Counted from the first letter of the stretch, positions 14,255 through 22,936 are shown. The stretch: DNA of 41,774 nucleotides from Firmicutes bacterium UBA2598 (GCA_002339345.1 DDKM01000008.1:1-41774), one strand, 5' to 3'. Translations and numbers: made by a program. Notes: generated by a model not told the origin, from the sequence alone.

Positions 14255-16252
14255 TTATTTCACCTTGGCCCCGGCCGGCAAGTCCTGTTCAACGGTGAGC
14301 ACCGCCAGTTTGCCATCGGCGGAGGCGGCCAGGATCATCCCCTGGGAGGTAATCCCTCGCAGTTTGGCTGGTTTCAGGTTGGCCACCACTACAAGTTTTT
14401 TGCCCACCAATGCCTCCGGCTGGTAGTGCTGGGCGATACCAGCCACCACCGTACGCTCCGCATCCCCCAAGGATAATCGCAATTCCAACAGCTTATCAGC
14501 CTTTTCCACTCGCTTAGCACTCAATACCTCCGCCAGACGCAGGTCCACCCGGGCAAAGTCGGCTATTTCAATCAGTTCCGCTTCAACCTCAGGCTGCCCG
14601 GCAGTCGGCTGGGTATCAGGGGCAGGCGGCACGGAACCCGATGCAGTGGCTTTTGGTCCGTTTTCCACAACAGCGGCCACCCGCTGTGCCTGTTGAGTTT
14701 CCTCCTGTGTATTAAATTCGATGCGGGGGAAAATGGGCTGTCCCCGGTTGATCCGGGTACCCGCCGGGAAACTGCCCCAAAGATGGGCGCTGGCCCAGGT
14801 TTGGGCCTTTACCTCCTGAAGACCCAGCTGTTCCCAGACCCGGCCAGGCGTATTGGGCATAAAGGGGCCCACCAGCACCGTGGCAATGCGTAGGGATTCC
14901 GCCAGGTTATAGAGCACCGTACCCAGGCGGGAAACTTTGGCCGGGTCCTTGGCCAACGACCAGGGAGCGGTCTCTTCAATATATTTGTTAGCCTTGTTGA
15001 CCAGCCGCCAGATGGCGGCCAGGGCCTGGTTAAACTGAAATTCATCCATGGCCCGCTCCACTTCGCCGGCTAACTGGCCGCCAAGGGTTGCCAGCTCCCG
15101 GTCAATGTCCTCCTCCGCACCTGGTGCAGGTACCACACCAGCGCAAAACTTTTCAATCATGGCGGTGGTCCGGCTTAAAAGGTTGCCGAAATCGTTGGCC
15201 AGATCGGTGTTGGTCCGGTTAACCAGGGCCTCCTCGGAGTAGTAACCGTCCGCTCCGTAGGGCATTTCACGCAACAAGAAGTACCGGATGGCATCTGCAC
15301 CGTAACGATCTATGAGAATATTGGGATCCACCACATTGCCCTTGGATTTGGACATTTTACCGCCTTCCAGCAGCAGCCAGCCGTGACCGAACACCTTTTT
15401 GGGCGGGGTAAGGCCGGCGGCCATCAACATGATAGGCCAAATTACCGTATGGAAACGTACAATGTCCTTGCCCACCAGGTGCACCGCCTCCGGCCAGAAC
15501 TGGCGGAATTTGGTGTCATCCTCCGACCAGGGGTCCAGGGCGGAAATATAGTTGGTAAGGGCATCGAACCACACGTAAATAACGTGTTTTTCATTGAGGG
15601 GGACAGGGATGCCCCAATCGAAGGTAGTCCGGGAAACACACAGGTCTTCCAGGCCACCCTTGATAAAGCTAATCATCTCGTTCCGGCGGCTGACCGGCTG
15701 GATAAAGTCAGGGTTTTCTTCGATATGTTTGAGCAGCCGGTCGGCGTACTTGCCCATCCGGAAGAAGTAGCTTTCCTCCTGCACCAGTTCCACCGGCCGC
15801 CCGCAGTCGGGGTTGGGGCATACCCTTTCCGGCACCTGACGCTCTGTCCAAAAGGTCTCACAGGGGGTGCAGTACCACCCCTCATAGGTAGATTTATAGA
15901 TATCGCCGTTGTCATAGATCTTCCGGAACAGGGTTTGCACCACATGCCGGTGGCGGGGTTCAGTGGTACGGATAAAGTCATCGTAGGAAATATCCAGCCG
16001 CTGCCAGAGATGCTGGAAGGTGGCCACAATCCGGTCCACGTATTCCTTGGGGGTAACCCCGGCCTCCTTAGCCTTACGCTGGATCTTCTGGCCATGCTCA
16101 TCGGAGCCGGTTAAAAACCAGACATTGTATCCCCGCATCCGGTGATAGCGCGCCAGTGCATCAGCCATGGTGGTGGTCAAGGCATGGCCGATATGCAGCC
16201 GGTCACTGGGATAGTAAATGGGAGTGGTAACATAAAAGTTTTTTTCTGCCAT
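14255..16252 (-). CDS. metG: Methionyl-tRNA synthetase
   Basis: This class I synthetase charges tRNA-Met. The 665-residue protein has HIGH at 20-23, a zinc knuckle with Cys129, Cys132, Cys146 and Cys151, the anticodon-recognition region, KMSKS at 300-304 and a C-terminal EMAPII-like tRNA-binding domain (last ~105 residues, IADFARVDLRLAEVLSAKRVEKADKLLEL etc.). ATG 16252 follows AAAGGAGG. It is expressed from a consensus sigma-A promoter through a T-box leader, which fits amino-acid-responsive control. Confidence 0.98.
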   Translation of the reverse strand: MAEKNFYVTTPIYYPSDRLHIGHALTTTMADALARYHRMRGYNVWFLTGSDEHGQKIQRKAKEAGVTPKEYVDRIVATFQHLWQRLDISYDDFIRTTEPRHRHVVQTLFRKIYDNGDIYKSTYEGWYCTPCETFWTERQVPERVCPNPDCGRPVELVQEESYFFRMGKYADRLLKHIEENPDFIQPVSRRNEMISFIKGGLEDLCVSRTTFDWGIPVPLNEKHVIYVWFDALTNYISALDPWSEDDTKFRQFWPEAVHLVGKDIVRFHTVIWPIMLMAAGLTPPKKVFGHGWLLLEGGKMSKSKGNVVDPNILIDRYGADAIRYFLLREMPYGADGYYSEEALVNRTNTDLANDFGNLLSRTTAMIEKFCAGVVPAPGAEEDIDRELATLGGQLAGEVERAMDEFQFNQALAAIWRLVNKANKYIEETAPWSLAKDPAKVSRLGTVLYNLAESLRIATVLVGPFMPNTPGRVWEQLGLQEVKAQTWASAHLWGSFPAGTRINRGQPIFPRIEFNTQEETQQAQRVAAVVENGPKATASGSVPPAPDTQPTAGQPEVEAELIEIADFARVDLRLAEVLSAKRVEKADKLLELRLSLGDAERTVVAGIAQHYQPEALVGKKLVVVANLKPAKLRGITSQGMILAASADGKLAVLTVEQDLPAGAKVK

Positions 16253-16290
16253 TTGAAATCCTCCTTTGTCCTGCTCATACTATTCCACAT

Positions 16291-16558
16291 CAAAAAACCC
16301 CCCGGCCCGGTAGGGGCGAGGAGCTATCGCGGTACCACCCTAGTTTTACCGTACCTGAAGGTACAGGTCTCTGGTGCCTGTAACGGGGCAGCCGTCCCGA
16401 CCTAGGCCGCATGCACGCGGTTTCAACCAGGAAACTCCGGGATCATCTTCACACCGGGTCTGGTACAGGCTTCCACCATCCCTGCTCGCTTGACCCCTGT
16501 AACCGGTGCTACTCTTCCCTTCCGCGTTTTTACCGACAGGTTATTCCTGCCAAATTTA
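16291..16558 (-). promoter_or_regulatory. T-box leader of metG (tRNA-Met responsive)
   Basis: The minus strand carries the full T-box sequence AGGGTGGTACCGCG (16341-16328). It is followed by a GC-rich terminator stem and TTTTTT (16297-16292), so read-through depends on uncharged tRNA. Stem I features are visible: an AGAGTAG-type motif near 16513 and a GATGGTGGAAG loop near 16480. A candidate specifier ATG at 16446-16444, in GTGAAGATGATC, would read tRNA-Met. The UGGU of the T-box pairs with an ACCA tRNA end, as expected for tRNA-Met. Stem boundaries are my reading, not a folded model. Confidence 0.88.
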
Positions 16559-16564
16559 AAGTGT

Positions 16565-16593
16565 ATTATAATCACCAGCCAATGGTTTGTCAA
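16565..16593 (-). promoter_or_regulatory. Consensus sigma-A promoter of metG
   Basis: Minus strand TTGACA (16593-16588), 17 nt, TATAAT (16570-16565): both boxes are perfect and the spacer ideal. It starts transcription at about 16558, just before the T-box. Confidence 0.92.
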
Positions 16594-16639
16594 GTATTCC
16601 CCAATCCTTAAAATTTCATGCTGAAACGACAAAAAAGTG

Positions 16640-16668
16640 TTGACTATATATGCCACCTCTGGTACCAT
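16640..16668 (+). promoter_or_regulatory. Sigma-A promoter of abrB
   Basis: TTGACT (16640-16645), 17 nt, TACCAT (16663-16668), about 45 nt before the abrB start and divergent from the metG promoter. Confidence 0.6.
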
Positions 16669-16713
16669 CTAGGTGTAATGTCGAAACATGTTACAAAGGG
16701 GAGAGAGAGAAAG

Positions 16714-16971
16714 ATGATCAAGTCAACGGGTATTGTACGTAAGGTGGACGAGCTAGGCCGGGTGGTCATTCCCATCGAGCTGCGGCGCACTCTGGGCATT
16801 GATGAAAAGGATGCCCTGGAAATCTATGTCGATCACGAAAAGATTATTCTGAAGAAATACGAACCGGCTTGTGTATTCTGCGGTAATGCGGAAGAAATCA
16901 ACCATTACCGGGGTAAAAATGTCTGCCGGCACTGCGCTACCGCCATGGCCCAGCAGGCTCAGGTCAGCTAA
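16714..16971 (+). CDS. abrB: AbrB-family transition-state regulator
   Basis: ATG 16714 follows AAAGGGGAG. The 85-residue protein has the swapped-hairpin AbrB DNA-binding domain (2-50, KSTGIVRKVDELGRVVIPIE). A clostridial-type C-terminus carries two CxxC pairs (Cys53/Cys56 and Cys71/Cys74) that probably bind zinc. AbrB represses stationary-phase and sporulation genes during growth. The gene is divergent between rsmI and metG, exactly as in B. subtilis. It has its own promoter and terminator. Confidence 0.95.
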   Translation: MIKSTGIVRKVDELGRVVIPIELRRTLGIDEKDALEIYVDHEKIILKKYEPACVFCGNAEEINHYRGKNVCRHCATAMAQQAQVS

Positions 16972-17002
16972 ATTCAGCAAAGGATCAAAAAAATTTGGTC
17001 GG

Positions 17003-17046
17003 GGAGGGGCAACCGCCAGGTGGACCCTCCTTTTTGCCTGTCCACA
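17003..17046 (+). terminator. Terminator of abrB
   Basis: GGAGGG (17003-17008) pairs with CCCTCC (17035-17040), followed by TTTTT (17041-17045). On the other strand an ATTTTTTT run (16995-16988) lies some 10 nt beyond the stem, so it may also end the rsmI transcript. Confidence 0.7.
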
Positions 17047-17047
17047 C

Positions 17048-17959
17048 CTATTTTCTCCTTTCCACCTGCTTTTCCCTTTCCGCCAGTGCCATGGCATATA
17101 CCTCTCGCTTGGGAACCCCATAACGGCGGGCAAGTGCCTTGATATCCGGCATTCCGTCCCGACCGGCCTGCACTAGGGCAGTCACCGCCTCCGCCAGATC
17201 CAGCCCGCCGGGATTATCTGACAGGAAGGAGCCTTCTGCAACTTGAGCCCCTTGTCCGCCCGTCTTTGCCCCAATGCTCTCACCGCCCGGCCGGCCCGCC
17301 ACCACCAGGGTCAGTTCTCCCCTGGGGGCTTGTGCAGTAAAGTGGGCAGCCGCCTCTGCCAAGGAACACCGCAGCACTTCCTCGTGCAGTTTGGTTACTT
17401 CCCTCACCACCGCCACCTGCCGGTTACCCATTAGGGCATGTAAGTCGGTGAGGGTTGCCAGCAACCGGTGGGGAGCCTCGTAAAAAACCATGGTACGGCT
17501 TTCCTTGGCCAAATCCGCCAGGCGTTGGCGCCTGGCCTTCCCCTGTCTGGGTAAAAAACCCTCGAAAACAAAGCGGTTTGTGGGCAGTCCGGAAACAACC
17601 AGGGCCGTGGTGACAGCCGATGGTCCAGGTACCGGCACCACCCGGATACCCTCCTCCACCACCCTGACCACCAACTGTTCACCAGGGTCGGAAATGCCGG
17701 GCATACCGGCATCACTGACCAGGGCTACATCCCGCCCCGCCAGCAGTTCCGCCAGCAGCCTGTCCTCCTTGGCGGTGGCGCTGTGCCGGTGGTAGCTGGT
17801 CAGGGGAGTGTTTATCTTGTAATGATTGAGCAACTTCCGAGTTTGGCGAGTATCCTCGGCGGCAATGAGGGCCACCTCCCTCAGTACACGCAAAACCCGG
17901 AGGGTGATATCCTCCAAGTTGCCAATGGGGGTAGCACAGAGATAAAGGACTCCGGTCAC
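17048..17959 (-). CDS. rsmI: 16S rRNA (cytidine1402-2'-O)-methyltransferase
   Basis: RsmI methylates the ribose of C1402 in the decoding centre. The 303-residue protein has the tetrapyrrole-methylase fold: LYLCATPIGNLEDITLRVL, AEDTRQTRKLL, VALVSDAGMPGISDPGEQLV, VVPVPGPSAVTTALVVSGLP, FEGFLPRQGKAR and FYEAPHRLLATL. GTG 17959 overlaps the yabA stop (GTGA) and uses a GGGGAGGTG site. It corresponds to yabC/yraL in the origin-region order. Confidence 0.97.
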   Translation of the reverse strand: MTGVLYLCATPIGNLEDITLRVLRVLREVALIAAEDTRQTRKLLNHYKINTPLTSYHRHSATAKEDRLLAELLAGRDVALVSDAGMPGISDPGEQLVVRVVEEGIRVVPVPGPSAVTTALVVSGLPTNRFVFEGFLPRQGKARRQRLADLAKESRTMVFYEAPHRLLATLTDLHALMGNRQVAVVREVTKLHEEVLRCSLAEAAAHFTAQAPRGELTLVVAGRPGGESIGAKTGGQGAQVAEGSFLSDNPGGLDLAEAVTALVQAGRDGMPDIKALARRYGVPKREVYAMALAEREKQVERRK

Positions 17960-18300
17960 CGGTGCTCACCTCCCCCGGCCTGTTCCGCCGAAGACACGGC
18001 TGCTTCCCCGCGACCAAAGGGGGCCTCCGTCCTTTGGCGTTCAAGAAAACTCAAGCAAAACAAGCAATCCTGTCCATCGGTGCGGGACCTGGCAAACTGT
18101 GGTGGGCAGATATGAAAACCCTCACCGTACAGACGGGCCAGTTGCTCAGCCCCACCCCTCTGTTCCCGTTCATAAAGACGGGCCCGCAGGTGTTCATTCT
18201 GGCTTTCCAGCATGGCCACCCGTTGCCGCAGTGTATGCAGTTCCTGTAAAAGACCCGCCAGGCTGGCCTCCACCTGGGCCAGATCCTCCACCAGGCTCAT
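17956..18300 (-). CDS. yabA: Replication initiation-control protein YabA
   Basis: The 114-residue protein has the YabA layout: an N-terminal leucine-zipper coiled coil (1-48, LAQVEASLAGLLQELHTLRQ) and a C-terminal zinc site (His63, Cys65, Cys79, Cys82 in GFHICPP and DCLFCLSFL). YabA bridges DnaA and the DnaN clamp to limit re-initiation. A low-complexity Gly/Ala tail is added at the end. It follows ricT closely and overlaps rsmI by 4 nt. Confidence 0.93.
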   Translation of the reverse strand: MSLVEDLAQVEASLAGLLQELHTLRQRVAMLESQNEHLRARLYEREQRGGAEQLARLYGEGFHICPPQFARSRTDGQDCLFCLSFLERQRTEAPFGRGEAAVSSAEQAGGGEHR

Positions 18301-18324
18301 CTTTCCATACCTCCCCCCGGGGGA

Positions 18325-19134
18325 TTACTTTTCCTGCCGCTGGACAGACACTTGTCCCAGGGGAAAATTCATTACCTGCTTGTCCGGGAATTCCACCATC
18401 ACCATTTCCTTCAGGATGTGGGAGCCCACCACCTTACCCCTTCCACTGGGGGTGTTTACCGTCTCCCCGGTACTGGGAAAACGGCACCGAGCGGATTCGT
18501 AGACATCGTTTTCATACCGCAGGCAGCACATCAGCCTGCCGCAAATACCGGAAATTTTGGCCGGGTTTAGGGATAGGTTCTGGTCTTTGGCCATCCGGAT
18601 GGAAACGGGATCAAAGTCACCCAGAAATGAGGAACAGCACAGCACCCGGCCGCAGGAGCCGATGCCGCCAAGCATCTTGGCTTCATCCCGTACACCGATT
18701 TGTCTTAACTCAATGCGGGTGCGAAAAACCGCAGCCAGATCCCTTACCAGTTCCCGGAAGTCTACCCGTCCCTCGGCGGTGAAATAGAAAATAATTTTTT
18801 GCATGTCAAAGGCATATTCCACATCCACCAGTTTCATTGGCAGCCCATGGCTGGCAATCTTTTGCTGGCAAATGCGGAGGGCTTCCTTTTCCTTGGCCAT
18901 GTTCTCCCTGACCCTTTGGTCATCCTCCGGGGTGGCCCGCCGGACCACCTTTTTCAGGGGTGATACCACCTCTTCTTCCGATACTTCCCGCGGCGCCACC
19001 ACCACCTGACCGTGTTCGATTCCCCGGGCCGTTTCCACAATCACATTTTCCCCGCGCTGCAGGTCATGTTCACCGGGATCAAAATAGTAGATCTTACCCG
19101 CTTGTTTAAACCTGACACCCACCACTTTAACCAG
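18325..19134 (-). CDS. ricT: RicT/YaaT, PSP1-domain subunit of the RicAFT complex
   Basis: The protein carries the PSP1 domain: VVGVRFKQAGKIYYFDPGEHDL, the ARGIEHGQVV turn, IIFYFTAEGRVDFRELVRDLA, and the cysteine-rich GSCGRVLCCSSFLGDFDPVS and GICGRLMCCLRYEN blocks, which hold iron-sulfur ligands. In B. subtilis RicT acts with RicA and RicF on RNase Y-dependent mRNA maturation and sporulation. Start: the GTG at 19143 directly abuts the AAGGGAGG site (19150-19143). A CTG at 19134 is 8 nt from it and gives the family-typical N-terminus MVKVVGVRF, so I favour that rare start. It overlaps the holB end. Confidence 0.93.
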   Translation of the reverse strand: MVKVVGVRFKQAGKIYYFDPGEHDLQRGENVIVETARGIEHGQVVVAPREVSEEEVVSPLKKVVRRATPEDDQRVRENMAKEKEALRICQQKIASHGLPMKLVDVEYAFDMQKIIFYFTAEGRVDFRELVRDLAAVFRTRIELRQIGVRDEAKMLGGIGSCGRVLCCSSFLGDFDPVSIRMAKDQNLSLNPAKISGICGRLMCCLRYENDVYESARCRFPSTGETVNTPSGRGKVVGSHILKEMVMVEFPDKQVMNFPLGQVSVQRQEK

Positions 19135-20113
19135 GGGGGCCACCTCCCTTCTCTACCGTCAAATCATTGAGCTCCAACAATAATACCTCCAGTGCCAGGC
19201 GCTGATTCACATTATAAGCCAGCCGCCGGCGTGTTGCCAGCACAAGATCCAAGGCGGCAGGATAATCAAAGGCCACTGGAAATCCTGCCAACCAGTCCCC
19301 CAGGTCCTGGTTCAGGAGTAGTTTCTCCGCTCCCATCTCCTGCCATACCCAGAGATCCCGCAGCAAACAGCTCAGCCATTCCAGGAATAGCGGCAAGTCC
19401 ATTTCTTCCTCGCCGGCGGCCACCCAGAGGAGAATATCCACCGGCTCCCACCCCGGTAGGCCGGCCAGGCAATCCATGGCTTGCTGACGTAAGGCCAGGG
19501 CTTGCGGCCTTTGCATGAGATCCAGGGCGCTATTGATGCTTCCCCCCGCCAGACGTGTCATCACCTCGGGTATGGCCATCCCGTTTTCCGCCATAATGTC
19601 CCGGATTGGCCTGGGGGCCAGGGGGCCAAACTGCACCGCCAGGCATCTGGACAAGATGGTGAGCAACAGCAGAGCCGGGTTGTGGCTGACCAAAATATAG
19701 ACCGTCTCTCCCACCGGTTCCTCCAGCGCCTTTAACAAGGCATTGGCCGCTTCCTCCGTCATGGTTTCCGCCTGGCGGATCACCACCACCCGGTGGCGCC
19801 CCTCAAACCGCTGCAAACCCATTTGGTTGTGCAGGTCCCGCACCTGCCCTATTTTAATGGAATTACCCGCCGGAGAAACCACCACCAGGTCCGGGTGGCT
19901 GCCTGCCATCACTTTACGGCAGGAGACACACTCACCGCAACTGTCACCTCCTTGCCGGGAGGTACACAGGATGGCCTGGGCAAAGGCCATGGCCGCCATG
20001 GTTTTCCCCACCCCATCCGGTCCCCAAAAGAGGTAGGCATGGGCCAGCCGGCCGCTGTCCAGGATCCTTTGCAGTTGGGTAATGGCCCTGTCCTGCCCCC
20101 TGATCCTTCCCAT
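19127..20113 (-). CDS. holB: DNA polymerase III subunit delta'
   Basis: A clamp-loader AAA+ subunit. The protein has RIRGQDRAITQLQRILDSGR, P-loop FWGPDGVGKTMAA, a zinc module (CGECVSC), VVIRQAETMTEEAANALLKALEEP and the SRC motif in LSRCLAVQF, then helical lid and collar domains. ATG 20113 gives the usual N-terminus; GTG 20116 is closer (11 nt) to the GGGGAGG site at 20134-20128 and may be the true start. It lies 35-75 nt after tmk. The yaaQ/yaaR genes found between tmk and holB in Bacillus are absent. Confidence 0.95.
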   Translation of the reverse strand: MGRIRGQDRAITQLQRILDSGRLAHAYLFWGPDGVGKTMAAMAFAQAILCTSRQGGDSCGECVSCRKVMAGSHPDLVVVSPAGNSIKIGQVRDLHNQMGLQRFEGRHRVVVIRQAETMTEEAANALLKALEEPVGETVYILVSHNPALLLLTILSRCLAVQFGPLAPRPIRDIMAENGMAIPEVMTRLAGGSINSALDLMQRPQALALRQQAMDCLAGLPGWEPVDILLWVAAGEEEMDLPLFLEWLSCLLRDLWVWQEMGAEKLLLNQDLGDWLAGFPVAFDYPAALDLVLATRRRLAYNVNQRLALEVLLLELNDLTVEKGGGPPG

Positions 20114-20188
20114 CACCGGCAGTTCCACCTCCCCAATCAGAAATAATAGCACTAACTTAATCCATCGGCCCGGAAAAGGCGCCTGTAA

Positions 20189-20836
20189 TCACCGTGCCAG
20201 CCGTTCCCGGACCACGTCCCAAACCAGATCCGCCACCCTTTCCGGCGGCTGTTCGGCGGAAATAATCACCATTCTTTTTCCTTCGGTTTCCGCCATTTCC
20301 CGGTAACCATGGCGTACCAGCCGGTGAAAATCCGCCTGTTCCTGCTCCAAGCGGTCCAAACCTCCGGGGCCCTTTTTTCGGTTGCACAGGCGGGCCATGC
20401 CCACCGCCGGGTCAATGTCCAGCACCAGGGTCAGGTCGGGTTCCAGCCCCCCCGTGGCGATCCTGTTTAAATCCCGGATCCTTTGGGCATCCAGCCCGCG
20501 ACCATACCCCTGATAGGCTACACTGGAATCCACAAAGCGGTCGCAAACCACCACCTGGCCCTGGACCAGGGCCGGACGGATCAGACCCGCCACATGCTGG
20601 GCCCTGGCAGCAGCATATAACAGCACCTCCGTCCAGGGTTCCACCGGCTCCGGTCTGGGCTGCAGCAGCAGCTGGCGGATATCCTCCGCCATGGGCGTTC
20701 CACCCGGTTCGCGGGTTACCCTGACGGGATAGCCTGCGGCAACCAGCCGGCCCGCCAGGGATCGAACCTGGGTAGACTTGCCGGAACCGTCAATGCCTTC
20801 TACCGTAATGAAAAAACCCTTGGCCATATCTCTCAT
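20189..20836 (-). CDS. tmk: Thymidylate kinase
   Basis: Phosphorylates dTMP to dTDP. The 215-residue protein has P-loop VEGIDGSGKST (12-22), the TREPGGT block, the CDRFVDSSVAYQG DRX motif and a lid region (GMARLCNRKKGPGGLDRLE). ATG 20836 is used; ATG 20827 (MAKGFFITVEG) is equally family-like and neither has a strong ribosome site. It lies between the decarboxylase and holB in one operon. Confidence 0.96.
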   Translation of the reverse strand: MRDMAKGFFITVEGIDGSGKSTQVRSLAGRLVAAGYPVRVTREPGGTPMAEDIRQLLLQPRPEPVEPWTEVLLYAAARAQHVAGLIRPALVQGQVVVCDRFVDSSVAYQGYGRGLDAQRIRDLNRIATGGLEPDLTLVLDIDPAVGMARLCNRKKGPGGLDRLEQEQADFHRLVRHGYREMAETEGKRMVIISAEQPPERVADLVWDVVRERLAR

Positions 20837-20877
20837 CTATCTACACCATTCCCCTATTTGCTGATCCCCACCATAAC

Positions 20878-22323
20878 CTAAAGTCCTGGCAGGTCAATAA
20901 CATCAACGGTCTCCAGTTTCGGGTCTGCCGGTCCCTGGCAGTGGACCCCGTCCAGACGGCAGCGCTTGATTTCCTCCATCACGTCAGGGGTTAGCCGCTC
21001 ACCAGGCGCAACCAGGGGAATTCCAGGGGGATAGGGGGCAATCATTTCACCGGCTATGCGGCCTGCCGCACCCTCCAGCTTAACCCGCCGGCGGGGCGCA
21101 AAAAAGGCTTCCCTGGGAGACAACACCACCTGCGGTGTACAGCAACCTGCCCCGGCAGGGTGCGGAGGCCAGGTCTTTCCTTCCAGGGCCGGCAGTAGGG
21201 CCAGGGCTTTTTCCACCAAAACCCCAGCACCATCACCCCGGTCTCCCGGTGCCAGCAGAAACAGCACATGCCTGCTGCCGGCCATTTCTGGCAGGACGCC
21301 CGCCCTTTGAAAGGCCTCTGCCAGTACAGCTCCCCCGTTGCCGTTTCCCACCACCAACCTGGCCGGGTCCATGCCGTTGACAGGCGGCTGGGCTAGTACC
21401 TCATCCCCCAGCACCTGCCACCCCCCCTGCCGCAGGCTCCCTTTGGTTTCCCGGGCCAGGCAAATCAGATCACCTAACTTTTCCCCGCCATCCCTCTCCC
21501 AGAACCCGCAGACAGCCTCCAGGGACAGCATAAAAATATAGGAGGGGCTGGTGGACTGCACCAGGGCCAGGGCAGCCGCCACCCGGTGTTTGTCCACGCC
21601 CCGGTTGATATGCAGCAACCCGGTCTGGGTAAGGGCCCCCAGGGTTTTATGGCCGCTATGGATCACCATGTCTGCCCCCGCCTCCAGCCCGGAGATGGGC
21701 AGGTCCGGGTGCAGGGCGAAATGGCTGCCATGGGCCTCATCAACGATCACCATCAGACCATGCCGGTGGGCCAGCTCCACTGTAGCCGGTGCCAAGGAAG
21801 ACAATCCCTGATAAGTGGGGTTCGTTAGCCATAATACCCGGGCTGTTGGATGTTCGGCCACCGCCAGTTGGATGTCTGCCGGATCAATACCCAAGGGTAT
21901 GTCCCAGTCCGGATGCCACCGGGGAAGGAGGTAATGGGGAACCACCCCTGTCAGTACCATGGCGGACCACACGCTACGGTGGGCATGCCGGGGTACCAAC
22001 ACCCGGTCCCCGGGACTGGTTGCAGCCATTAATGCCGCCAGCACACCAGCAGTAGCCCCGTTGACCAGGAAGAAGGTATGGGCAGCGCCAAACAGCCGCG
22101 CAACCCGAGCCTGTGCGGCAGCGATGGCTCCCCTGGGGTAATGCAGATCGTCCAGACCCGGCAGTTCTGTGAGATCCACGGCAAGGGCAGCCTGACCCAC
22201 GATTTCCGGCAGTTCCGGCGAGACCGCCAGCCCCCCCCGGTGGGCGGGGGTATGATAGGCAGCATACCCCATGGCAAGGTGTGCCATGACGGCCCGGAGC
22301 AGCGGCATTTTGTCCTGATTCAA
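20878..22323 (-). CDS. Orn/Lys/Arg decarboxylase family PLP enzyme (YaaO/SpeA-like)
   Basis: A fold-type I PLP decarboxylase: AYHTPAHRGG near the N-terminus, GAAHTFFLVNGATAGVLAAL, RHAHRSVWSAMVLTG, LTNPTYQGL, VDEAHGSHFALH and the PLP-lysine motif IHSGHKTLGALTQTG, then the C-terminal domain with YPPGIPLVAPGE. TTG 22323 gives the family-typical start MNQDKMPLLRAV and has AGGGTGG 6 nt upstream; GTG 22350, nine residues earlier, lacks a ribosome site. Substrate (arginine or lysine) cannot be decided. Position before tmk matches yaaO. Length is about 481 residues. Confidence 0.9.
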   Translation of the reverse strand: MNQDKMPLLRAVMAHLAMGYAAYHTPAHRGGLAVSPELPEIVGQAALAVDLTELPGLDDLHYPRGAIAAAQARVARLFGAAHTFFLVNGATAGVLAALMAATSPGDRVLVPRHAHRSVWSAMVLTGVVPHYLLPRWHPDWDIPLGIDPADIQLAVAEHPTARVLWLTNPTYQGLSSLAPATVELAHRHGLMVIVDEAHGSHFALHPDLPISGLEAGADMVIHSGHKTLGALTQTGLLHINRGVDKHRVAAALALVQSTSPSYIFMLSLEAVCGFWERDGGEKLGDLICLARETKGSLRQGGWQVLGDEVLAQPPVNGMDPARLVVGNGNGGAVLAEAFQRAGVLPEMAGSRHVLFLLAPGDRGDGAGVLVEKALALLPALEGKTWPPHPAGAGCCTPQVVLSPREAFFAPRRRVKLEGAAGRIAGEMIAPYPPGIPLVAPGERLTPDVMEEIKRCRLDGVHCQGPADPKLETVDVIDLPGL

Positions 22324-22364
22324 ATGGATCCACCCTTCAGGCTTCTTCACAAAAGGTCATTGTA

Positions 22365-22373
22365 ATTTTAGCA
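22365..22373 (-). promoter_or_regulatory. Possible extended -10 promoter of the yaaO-like operon
   Basis: Minus strand TGCTAAAAT (22373-22365) lies about 40 nt before TTG 22323. No good -35 is found at 17 nt; a TTGCTA lies 21 nt upstream. Confidence 0.3.
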
Positions 22374-22484
22374 CAATTTGAAAGAAACTGCTAGCAAACC
22401 AACCGGTATGCGCCGGCGGTGGCAGGCAACAATACATTTACACCAACCTATTTGATCATGGATTATTATAATGGAGGGTTAACC

Positions 22485-22724
22485 ATGTTAACACATCGAA
22501 TGTTACTGGACACCGCATCCCTCTCCCACAAGTATAAAGTTGATGCTCCCAGGGCTATCCGCGGTTGGCGGGCAGGCAAATCGGACAGTGAAATCGCTGC
22601 CGAAATGGGCAGCAGTGTGAAAAGGATACGCTTGATGCGGGAAGAAATTAAAGCGGCCCACATCGAAGTGCGCCGCTTGACCCGCCACCTGGAAGCCAGT
22701 CTTTTAGCCCTGAAGAATCAGTGA
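22485..22724 (+). CDS. Small helix-turn-helix-like protein, 79 aa
   Basis: ATG 22485 follows GGAGGG. The middle of the protein (about 25-52, RGWRAGKSDSEIAAEMGSSV then KRIRLMREEI) looks like a helix-turn-helix of the kind used for DNA binding; the flanks are helical and charged. There is no Cys or membrane segment. I do not recognise a named family. The gene stands alone, divergent from the decarboxylase operon and convergent with csfB (8 nt between stops). Gene-like codon use and the ribosome site make it real; the regulator role is inference. Confidence 0.7.
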   Translation: MLTHRMLLDTASLSHKYKVDAPRAIRGWRAGKSDSEIAAEMGSSVKRIRLMREEIKAAHIEVRRLTRHLEASLLALKNQ

Positions 22725-22732
22725 TCAGGTAA

Positions 22733-22936
22733 TCAATTCCTCGGTTCCCAAAGGCCTTTCAGGGAATTGACAAACTCACCGTAGCGGTGGTCCTGGTTAC
22801 CCAACCCCACCAGCTCCCGTTCACACTTATGGCACAGAAAGTGTCTATTAAAAACGATGCCTCCCCGGATTCCAACAGGTGGGGTTTCACCGCACACAAG
22901 GCAAACTGGCAGCAAGTTCGATGGATTTAGCGGCAT
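22733..22936 (-). CDS. csfB: Sigma-G inhibitor Gin (CsfB)
   Basis: The 67-residue protein carries the Gin zinc site, Cys12/Cys15 and Cys35/Cys38 (PVCLVCGETPPVGI and HFLCHKCERELV). In B. subtilis Gin binds and holds back sigma-G (and sigma-E) until engulfment is complete. ATG 22936 follows GGGAGG at 8 nt. It lies upstream of the yaaO-tmk cluster as in B. subtilis, but xpaC and yaaN are missing. A sigma-F-type promoter stands before it, matching the known forespore expression of csfB. Confidence 0.92.
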   Translation of the reverse strand: MPLNPSNLLPVCLVCGETPPVGIRGGIVFNRHFLCHKCERELVGLGNQDHRYGEFVNSLKGLWEPRN

